Origin: Flavobacterium psychrophilum
Lineage (GTDB): Bacteria > Bacteroidota > Bacteroidia > Flavobacteriales > Flavobacteriaceae
Direction: 5' to 3'
NCBI GenBank assembly: GCA_945897545.1
Contig: CAMDGJ010000057.1
Coordinates: 1-13,281 of the forward strand
Length of the DNA: 13,281 nt
In this document: positions 1 to 6,533 of the stretch, piece after piece
Position numbering within the stretch: position 1 is the first letter of the stretch
Layout of the letters: every line of letters begins with the position of its first letter
Position numbers and translations under genes: made by a program
The notes under the pieces: generated by a model
Seen by the model: the letters and a program-made list of their open reading frames with translations, nothing else
Told to the model about the DNA's origin: nothing
Databases searched by the model: none

Positions 1-252
1 CAGTTTAAATCGGATGAAACTATTCATATGACTGTCCGCGCAATGATGTACCACTTGTTTGATACTCCAACCCTTTGGACGATATATCCAATTCAATTCT
101 TCGACAGAAAGGGTTGAAGTCAGGTCTCTTATTTTGGACGGAAATACTTCAATTGTGGCTATCCAAGTTTTTAAATCATTTTTGATTACATCATCTATTT
201 TTGGATGTTTTCCTATCGGGAATTTTAGCTTTTCGAGGATAAGATGGTTCAT
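1..252 (-). CDS. YfiT/DinB-family putative bacillithiol transferase, N-terminal 84 residues (cut by window edge)
   Basis: The visible 84 residues begin MNHLILEKLKFPIGK and contain YRPKGWSIKQVVHHCADSHM. This matches the characteristic start and metal-binding helix of the YfiT branch of the DinB four-helix superfamily: a YRPxGW turn followed by a VHHxxDSHMN helix, with H69/H70 as the likely first metal ligand. Family members are metal-dependent enzymes, and several transfer bacillithiol or related thiols to electrophiles in the cytoplasm. Substrate here is inferred only from family. The ATG at 252 lies 32 bases after the stop of the upstream DUF389 gene on the same strand, so the two may be co-transcribed. 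The C-terminal half with the remaining metal ligands is outside the window. Confidence 0.85.
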   Translation of the reverse strand, partial: MNHLILEKLKFPIGKHPKIDDVIKNDLKTWIATIEVFPSKIRDLTSTLSVEELNWIYRPKGWSIKQVVHHCADSHMNSFIRFKL

Positions 253-284
253 TTTTCTATAGTTTTAGAATCAAATCTTTTCGA

Positions 285-1589
285 TTAATTAGACTCTTGT
301 TTATAAATTTCAATTTTTTCTTTTGAGAGCCTTTTTTGTAACCACAATTTCAATTTTAATTTCGAAGGCTGGGATAAAGTGGTTTTACTTTCATAAATCA
401 AAACGGGATGAACATAGGAACTATCGTTATTTTTATTAAAACTGTGATTGGAAAGAGAGATGTTTTCGATTTCAGGAAAAATAATTTTGATTTCATCCAG
501 CAATGCTTTGTTATTGTATTTATTGGCTACAATTTCATTTTTCAATTGGTTTATTGTTATATCTTTTGCATCCAAATTTGACTTTCCAGAATTAATTTGG
601 TCAAAAATATATTTCTTAATATCGGTTGTATCTTGACTGATATGCAATTTCGTATTTTCAATTTTGTAATTAATTAAGGATTTGTTGAGTGACTTAATTT
701 CTTCAGTATCGAATTTTTTTCTTAAAAATGCAAGGTCAATTTTTTTAGGATTAGCTTTCAGATTTATTTTTTTATACAGAATAGTATAGCCTTTATTTGT
801 AAATTCATTTTCAATAAAAAGATTGATTTTTTGGTTGGTTTTTTTTTCTTCAACAAGGATGTAGGCAAAAAATATACTAGGAATCAACATTACCAATGTC
901 AAGGCTGTAATTCCATATTTTATTTGTTTTTGGCGTTGGGCATTAACTTGTTTTACGGCGGGATATTTTAAATATTTTACAATTAGAAAGGTCGAAATGC
1001 AGATAAAAACACAGTTTATGGTATATAAAAACAACGCGCCCAAAAAGAATTTATAGTTGCCAATAGCCAATCCATAACCTGCAGTACATAACGGAGGCAT
1101 CAATGCTGTGGCGATGGCTACTCCTGGAATCGGATTACCTTTTTCGACTCTTGTGATGGCAATAACACCTACAAGGCCGCCAAAAAACGCTATTAATAAA
1201 TCATAAATATTTGGAGAAGTTCTCGCCAGTAATTCCGATTGTGTTTCTTTGAAAGGACTTAAATAAAAATAGGTTGTCGATACGACTAAACTAACGATTG
1301 TGGCTATCAAGAGGTTTTTTAAAGATTTTTTAACCAATTCGGAATCATACATTCCGAGTCCAAATCCAGCGCCAATAATGGGTCCCATTAAAGGGGAAAT
1401 AAGCATTGCACCAATAATTACTGCTGTCGAATTGACATTCAATCCGATAGAAGCAACTACAATAGCACAAGCCAAAATCCAAAGATTAGAACCTCGAAAG
1501 GAAATATTAGATTTTACATTTTCTAGAACTTTTTGTTTGTCTTCTTCGCCAGAATGAAGGTCGGTAAATTTTAATTTTTTATAAATCAT
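285..1589 (-). CDS. DUF389 family membrane protein
   Basis: This 434-residue protein has about seven hydrophobic segments in its first 250 residues (roughly 36-52, 56-78, 91-110, 128-147, 154-175, 180-205, 227-246). The signatures are typical of DUF389 (TIGR00341-like) proteins: STAVIIGAMLISPLMGPI at about 54-71, and GNPIPGVAIATALMPPLCTAG at about 151-171. The last 185 residues are hydrophilic and lysine-rich, with no family I recognise; they probably form a soluble tail. DUF389 proteins are inner-membrane proteins of unknown function, so no substrate can be named. The start MIYKKLKFTDLHS is the only ATG before the first membrane segment and follows an A/T-rich leader. No clear TAnnTTTG promoter is visible. 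The YfiT-like gene follows 32 bases downstream. Confidence 0.9.
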   Translation of the reverse strand: MIYKKLKFTDLHSGEEDKQKVLENVKSNISFRGSNLWILACAIVVASIGLNVNSTAVIIGAMLISPLMGPIIGAGFGLGMYDSELVKKSLKNLLIATIVSLVVSTTYFYLSPFKETQSELLARTSPNIYDLLIAFFGGLVGVIAITRVEKGNPIPGVAIATALMPPLCTAGYGLAIGNYKFFLGALFLYTINCVFICISTFLIVKYLKYPAVKQVNAQRQKQIKYGITALTLVMLIPSIFFAYILVEEKKTNQKINLFIENEFTNKGYTILYKKINLKANPKKIDLAFLRKKFDTEEIKSLNKSLINYKIENTKLHISQDTTDIKKYIFDQINSGKSNLDAKDITINQLKNEIVANKYNNKALLDEIKIIFPEIENISLSNHSFNKNNDSSYVHPVLIYESKTTLSQPSKLKLKLWLQKRLSKEKIEIYKQESN

Positions 1590-1680
1590 CCTTTTTTTAT
1601 AATTTTTATTTGAAATTTGTTAGCAATCAAAAAATTAATAAGTCACTAAAAATCAATCAAATATAACAATTAATTTCCAT

Positions 1681-1730
1681 TTACAAACGGTTACAAATAG
1701 TTACAACCGAAAGTAAGTAGTTATCAACCG
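1681..1730. promoter_or_regulatory. 10-bp-phased direct repeats upstream of ssb
   Basis: Three head-to-tail 10-base units sharing TTACAA start at 1681, 1691 and 1701. A degenerate fourth, TTATCAACCG, starts at 1721 in the same phase. The array ends about 20 bases before the ssb -7 box, where a -33 TTG would normally lie, and no TTG is seen at suitable spacing. Repeats with one-helical-turn spacing in this position suggest an operator for a protein that binds one DNA face. The regulator is unknown. The repeats also lie about 90 bases upstream of the divergent DUF389 start, so they could act on either gene. Confidence 0.45.
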
Positions 1731-1751
1731 AATATATTTTTAGTACAGTCG

Positions 1752-1759
1752 CATCTTTG
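1752..1759 (+). promoter_or_regulatory. Probable -7 box of the ssb promoter
   Basis: CATCTTTG matches the Bacteroidota -7 consensus TAnnTTTG at all but the first position and lies 62 bases before the ssb ATG. No TTG -33 element is visible at 17-23 bases upstream; that space is occupied by the phased repeats at 1681-1730. Confidence 0.45.
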
Positions 1760-1821
1760 CCCTGTTGATTTGAACGAACAATTCAACAAAATATATACTA
1801 ACAATTTAAATTTTACACGCC

Positions 1822-2154
1822 ATGAATGCAATGAAAAACACAGTACAGTTAATCGGAAACGTAGGTAATGATCCTGAAATCAAAAATCTTGATGGAGGAA
1901 AAAAAGTAGCCAATTTAACTATCGCCACAAACGATAGTTATAAAAATGACAAAGGAGAAAAAGTAGAACAAACAGAATGGCACAAAGTAGTTGCCTGGGG
2001 AAAAACTGCTGAAATTATTGAAAAATATGTAACTAAAGGGCTTCAAATAGCCATTGAAGGAAAACTAACTCATAGAAGTTATGATGATAAAAATGGAGAA
2101 AAGCGATATATAACTGAAGTCCTCGCGAACGATGTGCTTCTTTTAGGAAAATAA
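1822..2154 (+). CDS. ssb: Single-stranded DNA-binding protein, short form without acidic C-tail
   Basis: This 110-residue protein is essentially one OB fold: NTVQLIGNVGNDPEIK near the start, then VANLTIATNDSYK, TEWHKVVAWGKTAEI and the closing strand ITEVLANDVLLLGK. These are the standard SSB landmarks, including the WHKVVAWGK strand with its stacking tryptophan. SSBs coat and protect single-stranded DNA in replication, repair and recombination. It stops straight after the fold and lacks the flexible linker and acidic DDxIPF-type tip that recruits partner proteins in housekeeping SSBs, as in short paralogues such as B. subtilis SsbB. The start could be codon 1 (MNAMKN) or the ATG at codon 4; the upstream one is kept by convention. 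The gene is monocistronic, with its own promoter region and strong terminator. Confidence 0.95.
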   Translation: MNAMKNTVQLIGNVGNDPEIKNLDGGKKVANLTIATNDSYKNDKGEKVEQTEWHKVVAWGKTAEIIEKYVTKGLQIAIEGKLTHRSYDDKNGEKRYITEVLANDVLLLGK

Positions 2155-2172
2155 AATTAGGAATCAGTTTGT

Positions 2173-2221
2173 AGTCGCAGTTTGCAGCAATAATTTGTTC
2201 GCAAATTGCGACTTTTTTTTT
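2173..2221 (+). terminator. Intrinsic terminator of ssb
   Basis: A 13-base stem (AGTCGCAGTTTGC at 2173-2185, pairing with GCAAATTGCGACT at 2201-2213 with one G-T pair) encloses a 15-base loop. It is followed by an unbroken run of T to 2221. It starts 19 bases after the ssb stop codon and separates ssb from the convergent genes to its right. Confidence 0.9.
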
Positions 2222-2264
2222 ATTCTAGAAAAACTGTACACTTTACATTGCGACTGACCACTTC

Positions 2265-2894
2265 TTAATTGTTCATCAATTCCTGAAAGCAATCTAAAAA
2301 TTGTCCTACCTGAAAGCCATCCATTAATCCGTGATGAACGTGAATTGACATCGACATGGTTCTTTTGCCCTCTTTATCGATGATCATTTTCCCAAAAGAA
2401 ATTTTAGGACAACTATCCGGAAAAGAATAACCTCTAGCATGAGCGAGTGAAGTGAAATTAACCCAAGGCACAGCCGAAAAATGAATTACGTTTATTTCTT
2501 CGAATTCTCTTGTGAAAAGTCCGGGTGTATTTTGAATTCTTTCGATTTCCTCAAAAGCATTGGTGGCAAAAACTTCAAAATTTGAGGAATATTCAATCAA
2601 CGAAAATCCAAATGTCTTGTCTTCACGCATTATGGTTGCTGAGACATCAATGCTCTCGTAGACGTAAATAGCTTCGTCAATTATTCGATAACGAAAGCAC
2701 TCAATTGTATTTGTAGCAACTATGGTTTTGTGCAAATAATATACGAAAAAAGAGGTTCCCAATTGTTTGGAAGTTGCATACGCTTTTGTGCAATCTATTT
2801 CGACAGTTAACCCGAAAAAGGGTTCTTCCATTTGTTTGAAAAACAAAAAATGTTCTTTTCGGTTCCAATTTTCTAGGTCTAAAAGGGTTTTCAT
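2265..2894 (-). CDS. Chloramphenicol acetyltransferase-like acyltransferase
   Basis: This 209-residue protein is the usual size of a classical trimeric CAT (about 210-220) and is colinear with it: an early WNRKEHFLFF segment, then SAVPWVNFTSL, and near the C-terminus IHVHHGLMDGFQVGQFL. H188 in HHGLMDG is the expected catalytic base and D192 the conserved aspartate. CATs move an acetyl group from acetyl-CoA to a hydroxyl on chloramphenicol; chromosomal relatives may act on other acceptors, so drug resistance is not demonstrated. The ATG overlaps the stop of the HAD gene by one base (TAATG), implying translational coupling. No mobile-element sequence flanks the gene, so recent acquisition as a resistance cassette is not indicated. 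A CatA-type versus a broader CAT-like label cannot be settled by eye. Confidence 0.88.
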   Translation of the reverse strand: MKTLLDLENWNRKEHFLFFKQMEEPFFGLTVEIDCTKAYATSKQLGTSFFVYYLHKTIVATNTIECFRYRIIDEAIYVYESIDVSATIMREDKTFGFSLIEYSSNFEVFATNAFEEIERIQNTPGLFTREFEEINVIHFSAVPWVNFTSLAHARGYSFPDSCPKISFGKMIIDKEGKRTMSMSIHVHHGLMDGFQVGQFLDCFQELMNN

Positions 2895-3580
2895 TATTGT
2901 AACTTTTTCAAAACATCAGCCATTTTCTCGTAAGTATTGAAGTTTTTATGCTCTACTTTATAGTCAATTTTTTCGTGAGCCCAAGTCGTATGAAAAGGAA
3001 TATGAACGGCGTGTCCGCCAATGGCTAAAACCGGCAAAACATCCGATTTTAGGGAGTTGCCAATCATAAAAAACTCATCTGGCCGAATTTCCAGACGTTT
3101 CAACAAATCTGTATAATCTTTTTCCTGCTTGTCTGACATCACTTCTATATGATGAAAATAATGGCCCAATCCAGAATCGTGTAATTTCCTGCGTTGGTCT
3201 AATAAATCGCCTTTAGTGGCAACTACTAGTTTGTATTTTCCATGCAAAGCTTTCAAGGTTTCTTCGACACCATCTAGTAATTCAATGGGTTTTTCGAGCA
3301 ATTCTTTTCCGTATTCTAGGATTTTTTCAATAACCTCTACAGGAATGGTATTGTTCGAAATTCTCATCGCAGCTTCAATCATTGAAAGAATATACCCTTT
3401 GATGCCGTAACCATATATTTTTAAATTATCAATTTCAACCTTAAACAGTTCCTGTGAAATTCCTTGATGGGATAGATAATCGCTCATCAATCCACAAAAT
3501 TTCTGTTCGGTTTCCTGAAAATAAGGTTCGTTTACAAATAAAGTGTCGTCAGCGTCGAAGGCAATTACTTTTAGGTTCAT
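2894..3580 (-). CDS. HAD-superfamily hydrolase (phosphatase-like)
   Basis: This 228-residue protein carries all four HAD motifs. Motif I is FDADDT (nucleophile D9, acid/base D11). Motif II is VVATKGD with T122. A lysine at about 151-154 in the KQEKDY stretch fits motif III. Motif IV is GNSLKSD at 174-180 with D180. The region between motifs I and II (about 20-100) is a helical C1 cap, as in phosphoglycolate phosphatase-like or nucleotidase-like HADs. It is expected to hydrolyse a small phosphate ester in the cytoplasm using Mg2+; the substrate cannot be told. It follows metG by 66 bases and overlaps the CAT-like gene by one base, so these two at least form a unit and may be read from the metG promoter. 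Confidence 0.9.
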   Translation of the reverse strand: MNLKVIAFDADDTLFVNEPYFQETEQKFCGLMSDYLSHQGISQELFKVEIDNLKIYGYGIKGYILSMIEAAMRISNNTIPVEVIEKILEYGKELLEKPIELLDGVEETLKALHGKYKLVVATKGDLLDQRRKLHDSGLGHYFHHIEVMSDKQEKDYTDLLKRLEIRPDEFFMIGNSLKSDVLPVLAIGGHAVHIPFHTTWAHEKIDYKVEHKNFNTYEKMADVLKKLQ

Positions 3581-3620
3581 TATTTTCTGTTTTACTGTAG
3601 ATCCATATACTGAAAAAAAT

Positions 3621-3636
3621 ATCTGCGAATCTGCGG
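3621..3636. repeat. Tandem 8-bp repeat between metG and the HAD gene
   Basis: ATCTGCGA is followed directly by ATCTGCGG in the 66-base gap between metG and the HAD gene. Read on the transcribed strand it is CCGCAGAT TCGCAGAT. Only two copies are present, and no stem or T run shows that it terminates metG transcription. Confidence 0.4.
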
Positions 3637-3646
3637 TTAATTTTCT

Positions 3647-5719
3647 TTAATTTATTGTTTCTCCATTCGCCACTCCATCAGCATCAGGATTTACGAAAAC
3701 TAGTTTTCCTTCGGCATTATTCGTCATCAATATCATTCCTTGACTTTCTACGCCACGTAGATTTCTTGGAGCCAGATTTACTAAAACAGTAACGCGTTTT
3801 CCAATAATATCTTCAGGTTTAAAACTCTCGGCAATTCCTGAAACAATCGTGCGAACGTCAATTCCTGTGTCAATTTTCAAAATCAATAATTTGTTGGCTT
3901 TTGGCATTTTTTCAGCTTCGATTATTGTACCTACACGTAAATCCATTTTAGCAAAATCATCAAACTGAATGGATTCTTTTTGTGGTTCAACCACTTTGTT
4001 TTCGGCTAAATTAGCCGTTTTTGTAGCTTCCAATTTGTCTATTTGTTTTTGGATTTCTTCGTCTTCAATTTTGGCAAAAAGCAATTCGGCTTCGCCAATT
4101 TGGTGTCCTGCAGGAATCAAATCGGATGTTTCTGAAACTAATTTCCAGGTAAGATGAGATTCCTCCTTCGTCGGAATGACAAGAATGCGAGATAATTTAG
4201 TGGCAGTAAATGGTAAGAAAGGTTCGCATAATGAGCTCAAAGCTGCGGCAATTTGCAAAGCCACATACATTTGGGTTTCTACACGAGCTGGATCTGTTTT
4301 TATCATTTTCCAAGGCTCCTCATCAGCGAGATATTTATTTCCCAATCGGGCAACATTCATTAATTCGCTTAATGCTTCACGGAATCTATATCTTTCAATC
4401 GAACTCGAAATCACGGCTGGATACGCTTTCAATTCGGCTAAAGTCGCGTCATCCACTTCCGAAAATTCGTTTGGACTTGGTACAATTCCTTCGTAATATT
4501 TATTGGTCAAAACCACCACACGATTAATGAAATTGCCAAAAATCGCAACTAATTCATTGTTGTTTCTTGCCTGAAAATCTTTCCAGGTAAAATCATTATC
4601 TTTAGTCTCTGGCGCATTCGATGTCAAAGCGTAGCGCAAAACATCTTGCTGATTCGGAAATTCTTCTAAATATTCGTGCAACCAAACCGCCCAATTTTTA
4701 GACGTCGATAATTTATTTCCCTCCAAGTTTAAGAACTCATTGGCAGGCACATTATCTGGTAAAATATAACTTCCTTCGGCTTTCAACATCGCCGGAAAGA
4801 TGATGCAATGAAACACAATATTGTCTTTCCCGATGAAATGAACTAGTTTGGTGTCCTGATCTTTCCAGTACGGTTCCCAATCTTTTCCTTCACGCAAAGC
4901 CCATTCTTTTGTAGATGAAATGTATCCAATAGGCGCGTCAAACCACACATATAATTTTTTTCCTTCAGCACCTTCAACCGGAACATCAATGCCCCAATCA
5001 AGGTCTCGAGTTACCGCACGAGGTTCCAGTCCGCCGTCGATCCACGATTTTACTTGTCCGTAAACGTTGGGTTTCCAATCATTTTTATGTCCAACGAGAA
5101 TCCATTCTTTCAAGAAATCTTCATAACGATCCAAAGGCAAAAACCAGTGTTTGGTCGATTTCATAATAGGAGTTTCTCCGGTAATGGTCGATTTTGGATT
5201 AATCAAATCAGTAGCGTTCAAAGTCGAGCCACATTTTTCGCATTGGTCGCCGTAAGCTTCTTCATTGCTACATTTTGGGCAAGTTCCCACAACAAAACGG
5301 TCGGCCAAAAATTGGTCTGCTTTCGCATCGTATAATTGTTCGGTCACTTCCTCGATGAAATCACCTTTGTCATACAGCGTTTTAAAAAATTCCGAAGCCG
5401 TATCGTGATGAATTTTAGCCGAAGTTCTAGAGTAGTTATCAAACGAAATTCCAAAATCAGAGAACGATTTTCGGATAATTCCATCGTATTTATCGATTAC
5501 TTCCTGAGGTGAAACCCCTTCTTTTTTGGCTTTCATCGAAATCGCCACGCCGTGTTCGTCGCTTCCGCAAACAAACAAAACGTCTCTTCCCTGCAATCTT
5601 AAATAACGAGAATAAATATCCGAAGGCACGTAAACACCCGCTAAATGCCCAATGTGAATTGGTCCGTTTGTATAAGGCAATGCCGCCGTAATGGTATATC
5701 TTTTTGGATTCTGTAACAT
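3647..5719 (-). CDS. metG: Methionyl-tRNA synthetase with C-terminal tRNA-binding domain
   Basis: This 690-residue class I synthetase attaches methionine to tRNA-Met. In order it shows the HIGH box (IHIGH at 21-25), a zinc knuckle with C147/C150 and C160/C163 (CPKC, CEKC), the KMSKS-loop variant KLSTSK at 336-341, and the helical anticodon-binding domain at about 385-510. A lysine/glutamate-rich linker (about 550-585) follows. The C-terminal OB-fold domain (about 587-690, starting [20 protein letters not shown]) is of the Trbp111/EMAP type and aids dimerisation and tRNA binding. Length is normal for the long bacterial form. Residues 513-522 ([10 protein letters not shown]) are encoded by a sequence that matches an intergenic palindromic repeat. 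The ATG follows a consensus promoter by about 20 bases, giving a very short leader. Confidence 0.98.
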   Translation of the reverse strand: MLQNPKRYTITAALPYTNGPIHIGHLAGVYVPSDIYSRYLRLQGRDVLFVCGSDEHGVAISMKAKKEGVSPQEVIDKYDGIIRKSFSDFGISFDNYSRTSAKIHHDTASEFFKTLYDKGDFIEEVTEQLYDAKADQFLADRFVVGTCPKCSNEEAYGDQCEKCGSTLNATDLINPKSTITGETPIMKSTKHWFLPLDRYEDFLKEWILVGHKNDWKPNVYGQVKSWIDGGLEPRAVTRDLDWGIDVPVEGAEGKKLYVWFDAPIGYISSTKEWALREGKDWEPYWKDQDTKLVHFIGKDNIVFHCIIFPAMLKAEGSYILPDNVPANEFLNLEGNKLSTSKNWAVWLHEYLEEFPNQQDVLRYALTSNAPETKDNDFTWKDFQARNNNELVAIFGNFINRVVVLTNKYYEGIVPSPNEFSEVDDATLAELKAYPAVISSSIERYRFREALSELMNVARLGNKYLADEEPWKMIKTDPARVETQMYVALQIAAALSSLCEPFLPFTATKLSRILVIPTKEESHLTWKLVSETSDLIPAGHQIGEAELLFAKIEDEEIQKQIDKLEATKTANLAENKVVEPQKESIQFDDFAKMDLRVGTIIEAEKMPKANKLLILKIDTGIDVRTIVSGIAESFKPEDIIGKRVTVLVNLAPRNLRGVESQGMILMTNNAEGKLVFVNPDADGVANGETIN
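4154..4183. repeat. Palindromic-repeat arm embedded in the metG reading frame
   Basis: Thirty bases starting ATGAGATTCCTCC and ending GTCGGAATGACAAG align with the right arm of the intergenic element at 8195-8226 at 24 of 30 positions with a two-base gap. The segment is exactly ten metG codons, 513-522, read on the minus strand as [10 protein letters not shown]. It sits at the junction between the anticodon-binding helices and the linker to the C-terminal domain, where an insertion should be tolerated. Similarity is seen directly; origin by insertion is inferred. Confidence 0.6.
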
Positions 5720-5738
5720 AATTCAGTTTAATTTGCTG

Positions 5739-5768
5739 CAAAAATAAGATTTTTTATAATAGGGACAA
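5739..5768 (-). promoter_or_regulatory. metG promoter
   Basis: On the minus strand TTG (5768-5766) is followed after 19 bases by TATTTTTG (5746-5739), a full match to the Bacteroidota TTG/TAnnTTTG promoter with ideal spacing. The -7 box ends 19 bases before the metG ATG, leaving a leader of only a few to about 15 bases. The TTG lies inside the palindrome at 5764-5781. Confidence 0.75.
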
Positions 5769-5781
5769 GTCGCGACTTGTC
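5764..5781. repeat. Perfect 18-bp palindrome overlapping the metG -33 box
   Basis: GACAAGTCGCGACTTGTC is a perfect dyad with no spacer. Its left half supplies the minus-strand TTG of the metG promoter. It could be an operator for a dimeric regulator or one of the short palindromic repeats that recur in this genome. Confidence 0.6.
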
Positions 5782-5820
5782 GGTACTAGCGTAAATAAAT
5801 TCCATTTTTTGTTTTTGAAG

Positions 5821-5911
5821 AGCTATTTCCTGCTGTCATTCCAATCTTTTTTGATAAAACTTGCTTTGCGTTTTATCAAAAAAGGATTTTCCCTTCCATC
5901 AGGGCTAAGGC
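5821..5911. repeat. REP-like hairpin repeat in the metG / small-protein intergenic region
   Basis: Fourteen-base arms TTTTTTGATAAAAC (5847-5860) and GTTTTATCAAAAAA (5870-5883) pair perfectly around a 9-base loop. Outer sequences are AGCTATTTCCTGCTGTC on the left and CTTCCATCAGGGCTAAGG on the right. From memory this layout, with TAGCCCTGAT-type ends and a variable poly-A/T hairpin core, is a common intergenic repeat in Flavobacteriia. It lies between the divergent metG and small-protein promoters and may insulate them. No coding sequence is seen in it. Confidence 0.65.
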
Positions 5912-5960
5912 ATTTGTGTGTCGACAATATTTTGTCAATAATTTAATGCGTCCCTTTGGT

Positions 5961-5968
5961 TATATTTG
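5961..5968 (+). promoter_or_regulatory. -7 box for the small basic protein gene
   Basis: TATATTTG is a perfect TAnnTTTG match, 22 bases before the ATG at 5991. A TTG lies at 5932-5934, but its 26-base spacing is longer than the usual 17-23, so the -33 element is uncertain. Confidence 0.6.
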
Positions 5969-5990
5969 CAAACATAAATTAGTATAAATT

Positions 5991-6161
5991 ATGGCAAAGG
6001 GACCCGAAAAAAACACTAAAAATAAGGCTTTGCACACCAAATTGCTCAATCGGAAAAAGGCTAAATTACATGAAGAGAAAAAAGAAAAAGCGCTACGATT
6101 GAAAGCTTTGGTTATAAAAATGAATCAACAAAAAAATAATGACCAGCCAATAGAACCTTAG
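5991..6161 (+). CDS. Small lysine-rich basic protein of unknown function (56 residues)
   Basis: The ORF begins MAKGPEKNTKNKALHTKLLN and ends QPIEP. It contains 14 lysines and 2 arginines against 6 acidic residues, no cysteine, and no hydrophobic stretch long enough for a membrane helix. The middle (about 17-48) looks like a single charged amphipathic helix. Composition suggests a cytoplasmic nucleic-acid- or ribosome-associated peptide, but I recognise no family and claim no function. Support for a real gene: a perfect TAnnTTTG box 22 bases upstream, an A-rich leader, and a clean stop. The TAG stop lies inside the small palindrome GAACCTTAGGTTC. It is too short for ordinary ORF length cut-offs. 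Confidence 0.65.
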   Translation: MAKGPEKNTKNKALHTKLLNRKKAKLHEEKKEKALRLKALVIKMNQQKNNDQPIEP

Positions 6162-6198
6162 GTTCGGTATATTTTGTAGAGATGGATTTTGATCCATC
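6153..6198. repeat. Two short hairpin repeats after the small basic protein gene
   Basis: GAACC-TTA-GGTTC (6153-6165) overlaps the stop codon of the 56-residue gene. GATGGATTTTGATCCATC (6181-6198) is an 8-pair stem with one T-G pair and a TT loop, preceded by GTAGA. The second resembles the hairpins at 10895-10912 and 10939-10956. No long T run follows, so termination is uncertain. Confidence 0.6.
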
Positions 6199-6251
6199 TT
6201 GTATGAACGGATAATTTTCATAATCTTTGACCTAATTAAACTAAAAATGAT

Positions 6252-6479
6252 ATGAGCAAGACAAGACTAATAATCAATAAAAACGGATCGATAAAAATCG
6301 AAGGGGATTTTGAAATAATGGATCAAGATGGCAATGTTTATGGCCTAGAAGGAAGAACAACATTGGGACTTTGTCGTTGTGGATTGTCATCGAACAAACC
6401 TTTTTGCGATGGTTCACACCGTAATAATTTTGAATGTGATTCAAAAGCATTTGATTTGCCACCAATGAAAACGAAATAA
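6252..6479 (+). CDS. CDGSH-type iron-sulfur protein
   Basis: This 75-residue protein contains the full CDGSH signature CRCGLSSNKPFCDGSH at 41-56. The expected 2Fe-2S ligands are C41, C43, C52 and H56. It is a single-domain member of the mitoNEET-like zf-CDGSH family: small cytoplasmic proteins that hold a labile 2Fe-2S cluster and take part in electron or cluster transfer. The partner is not predictable here. The segment before the motif (about 5-35) is beta-rich. The ATG at 6252 is overlapped by an earlier ATG at 6247 that opens only a two-codon frame (ATG ATA TGA), so the longer frame is preferred. AATCTTTG at 6232-6239 is a one-mismatch -7 box just upstream, and a strong terminator follows. 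Confidence 0.93.
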   Translation: MSKTRLIINKNGSIKIEGDFEIMDQDGNVYGLEGRTTLGLCRCGLSSNKPFCDGSHRNNFECDSKAFDLPPMKTK

Positions 6480-6502
6480 AGAATTGTCATTTCAATATTT
6501 AT

Positions 6503-6533
6503 AAAGCTACATTTTCATCGATGTAGCTTTTTT
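6503..6533 (+). terminator. Intrinsic terminator of the CDGSH gene
   Basis: AAAGCTACAT (6503-6512) pairs perfectly with ATGTAGCTTT (6521-6530) around an 8-base loop, followed by more T to 6533. It begins 24 bases after the CDGSH stop codon. Confidence 0.85.

Noticed and set aside
59..262. Plus-strand ORF at the left edge
   Set aside because: The opposite strand encodes a clear YfiT/DinB protein start, including the YRPxGW and VHHxxDSH landmarks.
1822..2154. ssb as a truncated pseudogene
   Set aside because: The OB fold is complete, the stop is followed within 19 bases by a strong terminator, and short SSB paralogues are a known class.
2265..2894. Mobile chloramphenicol-resistance cassette
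   Set aside because: The gene is tightly coupled to a HAD gene behind metG, and there are no insertion sequences, attachment sites or resistance genes nearby.
4176..4527. Two overlapping plus-strand ORFs of about 105 codons opposite metG
   Set aside because: They lie wholly antisense to the conserved metG coding sequence, have no promoter box or recognisable domain, and arise from the open frames of a long real gene.
6274..6465. Minus-strand ORF of 63 codons opposite the CDGSH gene
   Set aside because: The plus strand carries a complete CDGSH motif and terminator; the antisense frame has no recognisable features.
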